In this document: positions 1 to 9,074 of the stretch, piece after piece
Layout of the letters: each line of letters begins with the position of its first letter
Position numbering within the stretch: position 1 is the stretch's first letter
DNA from: Roseivirga spongicola
GTDB taxonomy: Bacteria; Bacteroidota; Bacteroidia; Cytophagales; Cyclobacteriaceae
Reading direction: 5' to 3'
DNA length: 64,000 nt
Assembly: GCF_001592965.1 (NCBI RefSeq)
Contig: NZ_LRPC01000001.1
Coordinates: 930,001-994,000, forward strand
Position numbers and translations under genes: made by a program
The notes under the pieces: generated by a model
Databases searched by the model: none
The model's input: the letters and a program-made list of their open reading frames with translations, nothing else
What the model was told of the DNA's origin: nothing

Positions 1-400
1 TGCTCTTCCAAGCATTAACAATTGGTTTTCCTCCTACAAAAGACCAGATATACTTGTCGAAAGAGCCAAACTCCTTTTGAACCTCTAAAAATTTCTGAGC
101 ATTAATCACTGTACCTTGAACCTTCAGCCTATTTCGGATAATTCCGGGGTCGAGCAACAAGGCCTCCACTTTCTCTTGACTGAATTGTGCTACTTCTTCA
201 GGGTCGAAATCTGCAAATGCAGCACGATATCCATCTCTTCTCTTAAGAATGGTGGCCCAACTTAAGCCTGCCTGAGCACCTTCCAGAATAAGAAACTCAA
301 AGTGAACCCGATCATCATGAACAGGAACTCCCCATTCTTCATCATGATACTTTATATATTCGTCAAAGGTGTTTTCGCACCAAGTGCAGCGTTTTTTCAT
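1..400 (-). CDS. tag: DNA-3-methyladenine glycosylase I (3' end outside window)
   Basis: Base-excision repair enzyme that removes 3-methyladenine from alkylated DNA in the cytoplasm. The reading frame starts at an ATG at 398-400 on the minus strand and stays open to the left edge, giving the first 133 residues of a family that is usually about 185-190 long. The N terminus reads MKKRCTWCE, then YHDEEWGVP, FLILEGAQAGLSW and DPGIIRNRLK, which are the conserved blocks of Tag. Cys5 and His19 match the N-terminal half of the structural zinc site, and the Glu of LEGAQAGLSW matches the residue that recognises the base. The C-terminal zinc ligands lie outside the window. It is divergent from the exported protein at 481. 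Identification is by motif, made by eye, and is firm. Confidence 0.92.
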   Translation of the reverse strand, partial: MKKRCTWCENTFDEYIKYHDEEWGVPVHDDRVHFEFLILEGAQAGLSWATILKRRDGYRAAFADFDPEEVAQFSQEKVEALLLDPGIIRNRLKVQGTVINAQKFLEVQKEFGSFDKYIWSFVGGKPIVNAWKS

Positions 401-480
401 TTGTTGAGATTAAGAAAGATTAATTTCAGCTTTATCCCATCTTAAGGTCGGGTCAGTAAGTTTACAAAAAACGATAAGAA

Positions 481-1884
481 ATGAAGCGATTAACACTCAC
501 TCTGTTCTTGACTTTAATGGTATTCTACACTCATGGACAAGGCTATGAACTACCAAAAAATGTTCAGGAACAAATCAAAAGAACTAGGGCAAAGCAGAAT
601 CACATTACACAGTTTCATATAGGGAAAATAAAAAGCATTGAATATAGTAGCGAACTCAGAGGTGAGTTTCTGAACGCCATCATCTTTGAGAAACAAGATG
701 GTTCATATATGAAGTTATGGATTCCAGCAGCTCAAGGGGCTAACATACTTCCGTATTTGAAAATCGGTGAAAGCGCAGAAGTAAAAGTAACGGGAGATGA
801 ACTCTTATTAAGAAAGATTCAATTCAAAGACCGTAATATTCAAGAGACTGAAAGCCGTTTGAAAATTAAAATCAGCGGAATTGGAAACTTGAATTCCATT
901 CTGACCTCCAAAGGTCTATATAGTGTTAAACAAGAGGCTCATGAAAATACCACAGAGCAATTCAATGGTTATGAGATTATACTCGATCAAAAGGTTATGT
1001 CTACTAACCGAGAAAAGAATCTCAATTATTGGTTTCTGTCAAATAAAGACACTTTATATGGGCCAAGAGCAGGAAATCTAAAGACTAATCTGAAAAGCGA
1101 AAGTATCTCTTACATCAGGCCAAAGCGTAATCAGCTTAGCGGGTATATCTACAAAAGCCAGAACACCTATAAAATCTCACCTGGCTTGTACAGAACAATA
1201 GGAAACGAAACCACTCCAATATCTACTATGGGCTTAACTGGCCTTTTCTTAAACAAGGAAAAAGGGTCGATTAAAGAAATTCTTGCGGACTTGACTGGTT
1301 TAGCAAGTAAGCTAGAAGTTGAAACAGATGAAGGCAACTTATACTTTCAGTTCGACCCGAAGAGCGCGGAAAAGGTATTTGAATTTATTCAGCAAAACAG
1401 AGAATACTTATATACTCTCTACTTCCATACATCTAGTCCCGATGCACATGCCAAAAGTGAAAAGAGAAACTACCTATATGCTATCGCAAATGGAACAGAC
1501 ACTCTTCGAATTTCAGGAAAGGAAGATTTTCTCGGAACCAACACAGCATATGAAGAAGTGCTAAGTAGTTATTCAGGAAGAATCACTGAAATTCATTATC
1601 CCAAAGAGGTAAACAAATCATCTACAGATCTTTACAAGAAAACAGTAGAAAATAGCTTCAGAAGTTTCATATTAAATGACTCTGTAGTTGTAATGATTCG
1701 AAATGTGCTTGCCTTGTCTTTGGCAGATTATATTGAAGAAGGAAAAAAAATTGAGGTTACTGGTTGGAAACGTAAATTGGCTGATGGTGAAATGAATTTA
1801 AAAAAGCACACAATTATACTTCCAAAGACAATAACCGTTGATGGGAAAATATTCGAAAACCAGCCTTACACTGATAAGTTATGA
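481..1884 (+). CDS. exported protein of unknown function, coupled to a two-component system
   Basis: I do not recognise this 467-residue protein. Residues 1-19 form a signal peptide (MKRLTLTLFLTLMVFYTHGQ), so the product is exported to the periplasm or outer membrane. The N-terminal part (about 43-115) and the C-terminal part (about 375-460) look alike: each has a G-x-I-x-x-I-x-Y strand, a hydrophobic strand, and an ending of the form IGE-x-x-x-VKVTG or EGKKIEVTG, which suggests two small beta-barrel (OB-like) modules. The stop codon overlaps the ATG of the response regulator (ATGA at 1881-1884), so it is translationally coupled to the sensor pair. It may supply or modulate the signal seen by the kinase; that is inference from gene order only. 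Confidence 0.8.
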   Translation: MKRLTLTLFLTLMVFYTHGQGYELPKNVQEQIKRTRAKQNHITQFHIGKIKSIEYSSELRGEFLNAIIFEKQDGSYMKLWIPAAQGANILPYLKIGESAEVKVTGDELLLRKIQFKDRNIQETESRLKIKISGIGNLNSILTSKGLYSVKQEAHENTTEQFNGYEIILDQKVMSTNREKNLNYWFLSNKDTLYGPRAGNLKTNLKSESISYIRPKRNQLSGYIYKSQNTYKISPGLYRTIGNETTPISTMGLTGLFLNKEKGSIKEILADLTGLASKLEVETDEGNLYFQFDPKSAEKVFEFIQQNREYLYTLYFHTSSPDAHAKSEKRNYLYAIANGTDTLRISGKEDFLGTNTAYEEVLSSYSGRITEIHYPKEVNKSSTDLYKKTVENSFRSFILNDSVVVMIRNVLALSLADYIEEGKKIEVTGWKRKLADGEMNLKKHTIILPKTITVDGKIFENQPYTDKL

Positions 1885-2564
1885 GAATTCTACTGGTTGA
1901 AGATGAAAAGAAGCTAGCCAGTTTCATAGAAAAAGGGCTACAACAGGAGGGTTACAACGTTTCTGTTAGCCACAGTGGGAGCACAGCTTTAGAAATGGCA
2001 GCCAGCCATAAGTTTGATCTAATATTGCTAGACATAATGATTCCAGGCCAGAATGGCTTTGAGGTTCTAAAAAGCCTCAGGGAATTTTCTATAGAAACTC
2101 CCATCATTTTTATCAGCGCACTTAATGAAAGCGAACATATTGTTAAAGGATTGGACTTAGGAGCTGTAGACTATATAAAAAAGCCATTCGATTTTGAAGA
2201 ACTGAAAGCCAGAGTCAGAAACGTGCAGCGAAAGTTCATGAACAGTAGAATCAGCGTGCTTAGACTAGAGCAATTGGAGATAGACTTAATTCAACGAGAA
2301 GTAACAAGAGAAGGGAAACCAATTGAGCTAAGTAAAAGAGAGTTCTCCCTTTTGGAACTACTCATGCGCAATGCCAACAGATCTATCAGCAAATCGGAGA
2401 TTATAGAAAAGATATGGGATGTAAACTTCGATATGGGCAGCAATGTAGTTGAAGTACACATGCATCAGCTTAGGAAAAAAGTGGACCGAGGATTCACAAA
2501 GGAACTTATAGAAACGAAAATAGGCTATGGCTACCGGATAAAAGGAGAGCTATCCAAACTGTAA
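1881..2564 (+). CDS. OmpR/PhoB-family response regulator
   Basis: A 227-residue DNA-binding response regulator. The receiver domain (about 1-115) has the acidic pair E7/D8, the phospho-acceptor D51 in LILLDIMIPG, and the conserved lysine in DYIKKPF. The C-terminal half (about 130-224) is a winged helix of the OmpR type, with LSKREFSLLELL and the transactivation/recognition region ending in IGYGYRIKGE. It overlaps the upstream exported-protein gene by four bases and is followed within two bases by the histidine kinase at 2566, so the three form one operon. It should receive phosphate from that kinase and control transcription; the target is unknown, with the operon itself a natural candidate. 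Confidence 0.95.
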   Translation: MRILLVEDEKKLASFIEKGLQQEGYNVSVSHSGSTALEMAASHKFDLILLDIMIPGQNGFEVLKSLREFSIETPIIFISALNESEHIVKGLDLGAVDYIKKPFDFEELKARVRNVQRKFMNSRISVLRLEQLEIDLIQREVTREGKPIELSKREFSLLELLMRNANRSISKSEIIEKIWDVNFDMGSNVVEVHMHQLRKKVDRGFTKELIETKIGYGYRIKGELSKL

Positions 2565-2565
2565 A

Positions 2566-3915
2566 TTGGTGGCAAAAAGTTATTTCAGAAGTCTAAAATT
2601 CAAAATTGCTGCAGGCTTTGCAGCCATATTCTTGTGTATCAGTTTTGTGCTCAATTTGCTGCTGTACACAACCTTAAGCAAATCGTTAGAGATTGCTTTT
2701 CAAAGCAATATTCTACTAGAAGCCAATGGAGTATTGGTTCAACTAAGAGACGACTATTTACAAATACCCGTTACTAATGCCGATCAGCCCATCCAAATCT
2801 GGCTTGGTAGTTCGGGAAGTGCAACAAAATTTTATGAAAGGACCGATTTTCCAGATGGATATGATGACCTTTTACCTCTCGTCATTGATCAGTTTTATAC
2901 TCAAGAAAACAAGAACAGATTCACAATTGAATCAGATAGCTTAACATTCGGTTTCGTGAGAAACCCTTCTGAAACAGCACCAGACAGCGATATTATTGTC
3001 GTTTTATCTAAGAATAACCGAGAACATAAAGAGCAACTTTCCGCATTAAAGAACCGAATCATATTGAGTACTACAAGCGCTTGCCTTATTTCCTTGGCTT
3101 TATCGCTACTCTTTGCCCAAATCTCATTAAAACCAATAAACCTGCTAATTGAAAAAGCTAAGTCTATTAAGCCCTCCACTAATATGGATAGACTCCCAGA
3201 GTCCAAGACAGGTGATGAGCTTAGTCAGCTCTCTCAAACCTTCAATCAAATGATAGATAGAATAGAAGAAGGTATACAGAATCAAAGTCGGTTTTTCAAT
3301 TCTGCCTCTCATGAATTAAGAACACCGCTAGCCAATATGCAGGCCGAACTAGAATTAGAGCTAGACAACCTAAAAAAGAAGAAAGCAGAATCAACTCTAA
3401 GAAGCATTCAGCAAGAGGTTACTCGAATGCAATTAATAGTTTCAGATTTTTTGATGCTTGCACAACTAGAAGCAGAAAGTATTTCTACAAGTAAGGAAAC
3501 GCTTCGAATTGACGACTTGATTTATGATATGATAGACAAGACAAAGTACATGAGAGATAATTCTGGCGCCACTTTAAAACTAAAGATTGACCATAGAATA
3601 GAGAGCTTCAAATTTCTCGGTGATAAAGCTAAAATGGAAAGTTTATTTTCTAATTTGCTCATAAACGCTTACAAATTTGGTGATAACTCAGAAAGTATAA
3701 GTATGAATCTACACAGTGGCGAAGGCAGTTTGACCTTATCAATAGTTAACAATATCAGTCGCAAAAATCAACAAATGAAAGGCAATGGTTTAGGGCTATG
3801 GCTTTGCAAAAAAATAAGTGAAATACATGGCTTCCATTTATCTACCAAGCAAAGTTCCGATCGCTTTTCAGTTGAATTAACCATCCCCACTAATGCACAT
3901 AACTCCCAGCATTGA
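2566..3915 (+). CDS. sensor histidine kinase (HAMP, HisKA, HATPase)
   Basis: Inner-membrane kinase of 449 residues, partner of the regulator just upstream. Transmembrane segments lie at about 12-35 and 164-184, enclosing a periplasmic sensor region of about 125 residues. A HAMP linker follows (about 186-240), then the H box SASHELRTPLAN with phospho-acceptor His249, an N box in NLLINAYKFGDN and a G2 box in GNGLGLWLCKK. There is no ATG at the start: the options are TTG at 2566 or GTG at 2569, both just after the regulator stop; a purine-rich AAAGGAGAG lies near 2540. The last 26 bases overlap the convergent SDR gene. The sensed signal is not known. Confidence 0.93.
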   Translation: MVAKSYFRSLKFKIAAGFAAIFLCISFVLNLLLYTTLSKSLEIAFQSNILLEANGVLVQLRDDYLQIPVTNADQPIQIWLGSSGSATKFYERTDFPDGYDDLLPLVIDQFYTQENKNRFTIESDSLTFGFVRNPSETAPDSDIIVVLSKNNREHKEQLSALKNRIILSTTSACLISLALSLLFAQISLKPINLLIEKAKSIKPSTNMDRLPESKTGDELSQLSQTFNQMIDRIEEGIQNQSRFFNSASHELRTPLANMQAELELELDNLKKKKAESTLRSIQQEVTRMQLIVSDFLMLAQLEAESISTSKETLRIDDLIYDMIDKTKYMRDNSGATLKLKIDHRIESFKFLGDKAKMESLFSNLLINAYKFGDNSESISMNLHSGEGSLTLSIVNNISRKNQQMKGNGLGLWLCKKISEIHGFHLSTKQSSDRFSVELTIPTNAHNSQH

Positions 3916-4648
3916 TATCAATGGTGCAACCCGTGGCATGGTCAGCTAAGCCAGAGGCTAAAAGCACAATCATTGGAGCAAGGTCTTGTGGTTCTGTGAG
4001 TTTGTTCAGCGCAATATCGTTCAGTGCATAGTCCTCTCCGTATAAATCCATAAAGTCTTGAGCCATATCGGTTCTCACAAAACCGGGAGCAATATTAAAG
4101 GCCGCAATGTTCTGCTTGCCATAGTATCTGGCTATCGAACGGGTCAAAGCTACAATGGCACCCTTAGAAGCACCATACGCCAGATAATCTCCGGTATCTC
4201 CTCTAAATGCTGCCCTTGATGATATATTAATAATTCTGCCTCCACCATTTTTGGTAAAGTGATCTATGGCCAGCTTACACAAAAGGCCTTGAGCGCGAGT
4301 ATTAACGGCAAAAGTGTTATCCCAATCTTTTACCCAAGACTCATTAGAACCCTCCATATCTGATGAAATGGCAATACCAGCATTATTAACCAGCACATCA
4401 ACCTTACCAAAATGCCCAACTACTTGCTCAAACAACCGAATGAGTGAATCTGTATTTCCAAGATCTGCCTGGAAAGCTTCTGAGTCCGCATTCAACTCTG
4501 CTAACACCTCATTGGCCTGAGTTTGATTAGAATTATAGTGCAGAGCCACCTTGGCTTCTGAGTCAGCACATGCCTTTGCAATAGCTGCACCAATACCTCT
4601 AGACGCCCCTGTAACCAAAACTACCTTTCCACTTAAAGAAATTTCCAT
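3890..4648 (-). CDS. SDR-family oxidoreductase, 3-oxoacyl-ACP reductase-like
   Basis: A 252-residue classical short-chain dehydrogenase. The NAD(P) site TGASRGIG is at 13-20, the NNAG motif at 88-91, the catalytic serine in NISSRAA (about 143), and the catalytic YxxxK is Tyr158-Lys162. The C terminus has the usual PGFVRTDMA substrate loop. FabG-like enzymes reduce 3-oxoacyl thioesters, but many family members act on sugars or other alcohols, and no fatty-acid synthesis genes sit beside it, so the substrate is open. It is a single gene on the minus strand, convergent with and overlapping the histidine kinase by 26 bases. Confidence 0.9.
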   Translation of the reverse strand: MEISLSGKVVLVTGASRGIGAAIAKACADSEAKVALHYNSNQTQANEVLAELNADSEAFQADLGNTDSLIRLFEQVVGHFGKVDVLVNNAGIAISSDMEGSNESWVKDWDNTFAVNTRAQGLLCKLAIDHFTKNGGGRIINISSRAAFRGDTGDYLAYGASKGAIVALTRSIARYYGKQNIAAFNIAPGFVRTDMAQDFMDLYGEDYALNDIALNKLTEPQDLAPMIVLLASGLADHATGCTIDINAGSYVH

Positions 4649-4742
4649 GTCTTATCCGATTGAAGTGAATAAATTACATGCTTATCGTGAGCTTAAAAAA
4701 ACATATTTACAGCAATTACGAATAAGCCTTAAACGACTCGCT

Positions 4743-5825
4743 ATGAAGAAAACCTTTCTTTCTGCCGTGGCCATTTCTCTGCTAGCCACATCACTCTCTG
4801 CACAAACCGTCACTTTCGAGGAATACGATCCTCCGTCATCTTTAGTAGTGCCGGAAAACCCTGTTCAGAGAGCCAAGTTTCCTTTTATAGATGTGCACAG
4901 TCACCAGTGGAGAATGGGCGAAAGAGATTTAAATGCTTTAGCGGCAGAAATGGATGCACTCAATATGGGGTTGATGGTGAATCTTTCTGGCGGAAGTGGA
5001 AAAGCCATAGCCGATGCTATGACAAACATTCGAGCTAACCAGCCAGACCGTTTCGTGGTTTTCGCCAACCTCAATTTCAGCAACTTCGATGAAAACTGGG
5101 GAGAAAGGGCTGCAGCACAACTTGAAAGAGACGTTGAGCAAGGAGCAAGCGGACTAAAAATTTTCAAGAACCTAGGCCTTTCTGTGAATGATACTGACGG
5201 CAACCGAGTCGCAGTAGATGATCCTCGGCTGAATCCTGTTTGGGCTAAATGTGCAGAATTGGGTATTCCCGTGCTTATTCACACCGCAGACCCTAAACAG
5301 TTCTGGGAACCTTTCGATGCAAACAATGAAAGGTGGTTAGAATTGAAAACACACCCGAGAAGAAAAAGAGAAGATGATGATCCTGCTCCTTTCAAAACCC
5401 TGATTCAAGAGCAGCACAATGTTTTCAAAAAGCATAAAAACACCACATTCATTGCAGCACATATGGGCTGGTTTGCCAATGACTTAGCTCATTTGGGAGA
5501 GCTGCTAGACGCCATGCCGAATATGATAGTAGAAATAGGAGCCGTAATAGCCGAGCTCGGTCGCCAACCAAAAATGGCCAATTGGTTCTTCGAGAAATAT
5601 CAAGACAGAGTGGTATTTGGTAAAGATGCCTATAACCCAGAAGAATACTTTACCTACTTCAGAGTGCTAGAAACCGAAGACGAATATTTCCCATACTACA
5701 AGCGCTATCATGCGTTTTGGAGAATGTACGGCCTCGGTTTACCCGATGAAATATTGAAGAAGCTATACTACAAGAATGCATTACGCATTATTCCTGGGCT
5801 AGACAAAAGTAAGTTCCCAAACTAA
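4743..5825 (+). CDS. exported amidohydrolase-family (TIM-barrel) protein
   Basis: A predicted metal-dependent hydrolase of the amidohydrolase_2 type, 360 residues. I choose the ATG at 4743 because it begins a clean signal peptide (MKKTFLSAVAISLLATSLSA, then Q); a longer frame from 4551 runs back into the SDR gene on the other strand and is unlikely. Metal-binding features of the fold are visible: DVHSHQW near residue 44, IPVLIHTADP, FIAAHMGWF, and VFGKDAY near the C terminus, where the usual Asp follows a Lys. The reaction cannot be named; relatives include decarboxylases and lactonases. It lies upstream of the three-repeat protein gene at 5951. Confidence 0.85.
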   Translation: MKKTFLSAVAISLLATSLSAQTVTFEEYDPPSSLVVPENPVQRAKFPFIDVHSHQWRMGERDLNALAAEMDALNMGLMVNLSGGSGKAIADAMTNIRANQPDRFVVFANLNFSNFDENWGERAAAQLERDVEQGASGLKIFKNLGLSVNDTDGNRVAVDDPRLNPVWAKCAELGIPVLIHTADPKQFWEPFDANNERWLELKTHPRRKREDDDPAPFKTLIQEQHNVFKKHKNTTFIAAHMGWFANDLAHLGELLDAMPNMIVEIGAVIAELGRQPKMANWFFEKYQDRVVFGKDAYNPEEYFTYFRVLETEDEYFPYYKRYHAFWRMYGLGLPDEILKKLYYKNALRIIPGLDKSKFPN

Positions 5826-5840
5826 TTGGTCTGCTCAATA

Positions 5841-5852
5841 TCCCGATTCGGT
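5841..5852 (+). promoter_or_regulatory. candidate regulator site upstream of the three-repeat protein gene
   Basis: The 12-mer TCCCGATTCGGT is repeated with one change (TCCCGATTCAGT at 9032) before the paralogous gene at 9128. In both places the shared CCGATT core begins exactly 63 bp before the first base of the likely -7 box (5906 here, 9097 there). A weaker half (ACCCTAATCCAA) follows 20-21 bp later. The position fits an activator site, and the nearby LytTR regulator is the obvious candidate to bind it; that is inference. Confidence 0.4.
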
Positions 5853-5878
5853 AATTGAAAACCCTAATCCAATCATTT

Positions 5879-5913
5879 TCGGTTCTGGCTTGGCAGCAGA
5901 ACACCTACGTTTG
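5879..5913 (+). promoter_or_regulatory. Bacteroidota-type promoter of the gene at 5951
   Basis: TACGTTTG at 5906-5913 matches the phylum's -7 consensus TAnnTTTG exactly, and TTCG at 5879-5882 is a plausible weak -33 element. Transcription would start near 5920, leaving about 30 nt before the ATG at 5951. Confidence 0.45.
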
Positions 5914-5950
5914 TAGTATGCAAACGAAGCTACATAAAGGTCAACAACTC

Positions 5951-7207
5951 ATGAGAAGCATAATACTCTTTCTCGGAATAGGCATTGGTTTGCTGATTAT
6001 TCTTAGTCAGGCAAAAGCACAAACTGCTAATCCATTTATGTATGGTGAAGTAGAAACCATTAGTGGAGACGTATATAAAGGCCCTATCAGGTGGGGTTCT
6101 GATGAGGTGTATTGGGCAGAGTTGTTCAATGCCACTAAGACTTCAAACGACTTTTTGAAGTTCCTTTCAAAGAGGCAAGTAGAACAGCTAAATCAAGAAG
6201 AAAGTGAAGGTTCCTCTTGGCTAGGAATCGATTTAGGTGCTTTAAGCATTTGGGAAGATAGATTTTCAAGAACATCTCACCAACTGGACATTCAATTTGG
6301 AGACATTAAAATTGTTGAACCTTCCGGCAGATCTAAAGCCAGGCTTACCCTTAAAAACGGAGTGATAATAGAAGCAGGAGGTAGTGGTTATGAAGATGTT
6401 GGTGGTAGCGTAGTCATTTACGATTTTGAACTTGGTGAATTCGCTGTTCGCTGGGACAGAATTAAACAGGTTCGTTTTACTTCAGCGCCTGCTAATTCTA
6501 AAAATGGTTTCGGAGAACCTATTTACGGAACTGTAAACGCAGGCAGAAAAGGTACTTTCAAAGGGATTATTCGCTGGGATAGCGATGAAAGGTTTCTAGA
6601 CGAAATTCTGAATGGTGAAGACCGAGACGGGAAAAAAGATATTCCTTTCAGAAGTATTAAAAGCATCACCAAAAAAGGAAATGGGGTTGATGTAGTACTG
6701 AACTCTGGTAGAGAATTTTACCTCACAGGTTCTAACGATGTAAACCGAGAAAATAGAGGTGTGGTCATCTTCGACCCAGAAATTGGCAGAGTAGTAGTTC
6801 CTTGGAGAGACTTCTTCGACCTAGAAATAACACAACCAAAGAAAGAATGGACATTGGCTTATGATGATTTCAGTAGACCAAGTGGTATTTCTGGTACAGT
6901 GGTGACCATTGATGGCGAAGAACACACAGGGCTTCTGGCCTATGACTTAGACGAGGCTTGGGAGTTCGAAATATTAGATGGAAACGATGATGATGTAACC
7001 TATCAGATTCCTTTCAGACATATAAAAAACATCATCCCAAAAAACTACAACTACTCGAGTGTGATACTAAGAAATGGGACAAACCTCCTACTAGGTGGTG
7101 GAAGAGATGTGAGCGAGAATAATGATGGCATTCTAGTTTTCCCATCAAAAGACACCAAGCCTATTTATGTGCGATGGTCAAAGATCGATCAGGTGATTTT
7201 TGATTAA
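5951..7207 (+). CDS. exported three-repeat protein, paralogue A, next to LytS/LytTR pair
   Basis: A 418-residue exported protein of unknown function. The ATG at 5951 is preferred to a TTG at 5855 because it opens a signal peptide (MRSIILFLGIGIG...SQAKAQ), follows AAAGG by ten bases, and lies downstream of a good promoter. The mature part holds three related segments, at about 30-175, 190-295 and 313-418. Each runs through a pattern of G-x-V, then Y/F-K/T-G-x-I-R-W-x-x-D-E, then I-P-F-R-x-I-K-x-I, a V-x-L-x-x-G stretch, a GSNDV-x-x-x-N-R/D-G block and a closing V-x-W strand. The gene at 9128 encodes a clear paralogue. Between them sit a LytS-type kinase and a LytTR regulator, all in one direction, which suggests a shared sensing or envelope task. 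Confidence 0.85.
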   Translation: MRSIILFLGIGIGLLIILSQAKAQTANPFMYGEVETISGDVYKGPIRWGSDEVYWAELFNATKTSNDFLKFLSKRQVEQLNQEESEGSSWLGIDLGALSIWEDRFSRTSHQLDIQFGDIKIVEPSGRSKARLTLKNGVIIEAGGSGYEDVGGSVVIYDFELGEFAVRWDRIKQVRFTSAPANSKNGFGEPIYGTVNAGRKGTFKGIIRWDSDERFLDEILNGEDRDGKKDIPFRSIKSITKKGNGVDVVLNSGREFYLTGSNDVNRENRGVVIFDPEIGRVVVPWRDFFDLEITQPKKEWTLAYDDFSRPSGISGTVVTIDGEEHTGLLAYDLDEAWEFEILDGNDDDVTYQIPFRHIKNIIPKNYNYSSVILRNGTNLLLGGGRDVSENNDGILVFPSKDTKPIYVRWSKIDQVIFD

Positions 7208-7216
7208 ATTCTCACC

Positions 7217-8233
7217 GTGAAACTCAGCAGAAAGTTCATTATTCAACTCATTTTAGCATTGGTGTTAACCGGTGGAGTGTTCCTTACGCTCTATCTCACC
7301 AATGCTGAGCGTGAATTATACCTGACCGCAGGTTGGATAACACTGACCTTAGCGCTCATCTGGTTGAGCAATAGATTTCTGACTGTTCAGCTTGATAAAA
7401 AAATGCCTTGGTTAAAGTTTGGCAACAAACGCTTTTACTGGCAATTGAGCCTAGGGATTCTGATTTCCCTTTTAATTATTAACATCAGTTATCTGGCACT
7501 CAAGTTTGGCCTTACGGTAGACCCGCCAAATCAGTCTCAGATGCTAACCATGAATGTGTTGGGAATTTTGGTGCTGCTACCTACCATCTCCATCAACTTC
7601 GGAATTCAGTTTTTGAGTAACTGGAAAACTGCCCAACTCAACTCTGAAGAATTTCAAAAAGAAACCGTTAAAGCAGAGCTAACCACGCTTAAAAACCATC
7701 TAGACCCACATTTTCTATTCAACAACCTCAATATTTTGTCTTCCCTGATCAGTAAAGACAAAGACCTTTCGCAAAGTTATTTAGAGAAGTTTGCAGATGT
7801 GTACCGAAATATACTTCAGAGCAGCAAAGAAGAGCTGGTTACCCTACACGATGAATTGTGCTTCATTGCCTCATACCTTTACTTATTAGAGATTCGTTTT
7901 GAAGACACTATTCAGACATTTATTGATGTTGAAACGCCCGACCACAAAAAGTATCTGCCTCCACTTACATTGCAAATGCTTATTGAGAACGCCATTAAGC
8001 ATAATGCCATTTCTGAAATAAGACCGTTGAAAATTCACATCTCCAGCCAAAATGGATTCATTGTAGTCAAGAATAATTATCAGCCGAAAAAGCTAGAAAT
8101 TAAAAACAGCAATAACTCCGGGCTAGAGAACATTAAGAAGAGATATTCTTACTTTACCAATAAGAAGGTTCAGGTATTTCAGAACCCTGAGAACTTTATT
8201 GTGAAGATTCCGCTGGTAGAACTGGACGATTAA
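7217..8233 (+). CDS. LytS/YehU-type sensor histidine kinase (four-helix membrane domain)
   Basis: A 338-residue membrane kinase of the His_kinase (PF06580) class. Four transmembrane helices fall at about 8-26, 36-52, 74-97 and 110-133, with short loops, so the sensor is membrane-embedded and lacks a large periplasmic domain. The phospho-acceptor is His165 in NHLDPHFLFNNLN, followed by the N box in MLIENAIKHNA and a degenerate G box in NSGLENIKKRY. It begins nine bases after paralogue A with a GTG codon (GTG AAA CTC) and ends two bases before the LytTR regulator, so the three are probably co-transcribed. The partner regulator is certain by position; the stimulus is unknown. Confidence 0.93.
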   Translation: MKLSRKFIIQLILALVLTGGVFLTLYLTNAERELYLTAGWITLTLALIWLSNRFLTVQLDKKMPWLKFGNKRFYWQLSLGILISLLIINISYLALKFGLTVDPPNQSQMLTMNVLGILVLLPTISINFGIQFLSNWKTAQLNSEEFQKETVKAELTTLKNHLDPHFLFNNLNILSSLISKDKDLSQSYLEKFADVYRNILQSSKEELVTLHDELCFIASYLYLLEIRFEDTIQTFIDVETPDHKKYLPPLTLQMLIENAIKHNAISEIRPLKIHISSQNGFIVVKNNYQPKKLEIKNSNNSGLENIKKRYSYFTNKKVQVFQNPENFIVKIPLVELDD

Positions 8234-8235
8234 AC

Positions 8236-8997
8236 ATGAAAGTAGTTGTATTTGAAGATGAAAAGCTCGCGTCTGAGCGATTGATTGAATTGATTCAAGA
8301 CTTGCGGCCTAACGCTGAAATTCTTGCTTCGCTGAAGTCGGTTGAAGCTGGGCTAATGTGGCTTCAGAACAATGAGGAGCCAGATTTGATTGTCAGTGAT
8401 ATTCAGTTGCTAGATGGTTCTAGTTTCGAAATCTTCAACCAACACCCTATTAAATGCCCGGTCATTTTCACCACTGCTTATGACGAATATGCCATCAAGG
8501 CGTTTCAGGTAAACAGTGTTGACTATCTGTTAAAGCCAATTCAAAAACAGAAACTGGAAAATGCACTGCAGAAGTATGATGAGCGAACTTCCAGTAGCAG
8601 TTCCCAGTCATTAGATATCGATAAAATTCGAGAAGCTATTCAGGGAAGCAACGTTCAGTACAAATCACGTTTTTTGGTGAAGTATGGCCAACGAATAAAG
8701 GCCATTCCTGTAGAACAAATCGCCTATTTCTACTCGCAAGATAAGCTTACTTATTTGGTGACTTTTGAAGGCAAAAAGCTACCGCTCGACCAAACTTTAG
8801 AAGAACTGGAAACTGTGCTTAACCCAGATAACTACTTCAGGGTCAACAGAAAATTCATCGTTCATTTCGATTCGGTAAGCGATATTCATCCATATTTCAA
8901 AGGCCGAGTTAAGCTAGATCTTCAGCCTGAATCTGGTGAAGACATTGTGATCAGCTCCGATAAAACTCCGCTGTTCAAGCAGTGGTTAGATCAGTAG
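8236..8997 (+). CDS. LytTR-family response regulator
   Basis: A 253-residue regulator with a CheY-like receiver (about 1-120; acidic pair E7/D8, phospho-acceptor Asp55 in LIVSDIQLLDG, conserved Lys in DYLLKPI) and a LytTR DNA-binding domain (about 150-250; FLVKYGQRIKAI, IAYFYSQDKLTYLV, FFRVNRKFIVH-type block). LytTR regulators typically bind two 9-10 bp direct repeats about 21 bp apart, on one DNA face. Repeats of just that spacing lie at 9011-9064, right behind this gene and before paralogue B. It forms an operon with the kinase at 7217. Confidence 0.95.
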   Translation: MKVVVFEDEKLASERLIELIQDLRPNAEILASLKSVEAGLMWLQNNEEPDLIVSDIQLLDGSSFEIFNQHPIKCPVIFTTAYDEYAIKAFQVNSVDYLLKPIQKQKLENALQKYDERTSSSSSQSLDIDKIREAIQGSNVQYKSRFLVKYGQRIKAIPVEQIAYFYSQDKLTYLVTFEGKKLPLDQTLEELETVLNPDNYFRVNRKFIVHFDSVSDIHPYFKGRVKLDLQPESGEDIVISSDKTPLFKQWLDQ

Positions 8998-9010
8998 GCT
9001 GAATCTGCCA

Positions 9011-9064
9011 TTCCGGTTCGGTAGTCTTTCCTCCCGATTCAGTTTAAGCATTCCCCGATATAAC
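9011..9064 (+). promoter_or_regulatory. direct-repeat operator candidate for a LytTR regulator
   Basis: Three related 10-mers lie head to tail with exact 21-bp spacing: CCGGTTCGGT at 9013, CCGATTCAGT at 9034 and CCGATATAAC at 9055. The first two agree at 8 of 10 positions; the third is weaker. Two helical turns between repeats is the known arrangement for LytTR-domain binding. The array ends about 32 bp before the likely -7 box at 9097, a position typical of activators. Confidence 0.5.
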
Positions 9065-9074
9065 TAAAGCTCAT

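Noticed and set aside
4551-4742. N-terminal extension of the amidohydrolase gene
   Set aside because: It runs antisense into the SDR gene and would hide the clear signal peptide that begins at 4743.
5855-5950. TTG start for the three-repeat paralogue A
   Set aside because: The promoter box at 5906 lies downstream of it, and the signal peptide begins at the ATG at 5951.
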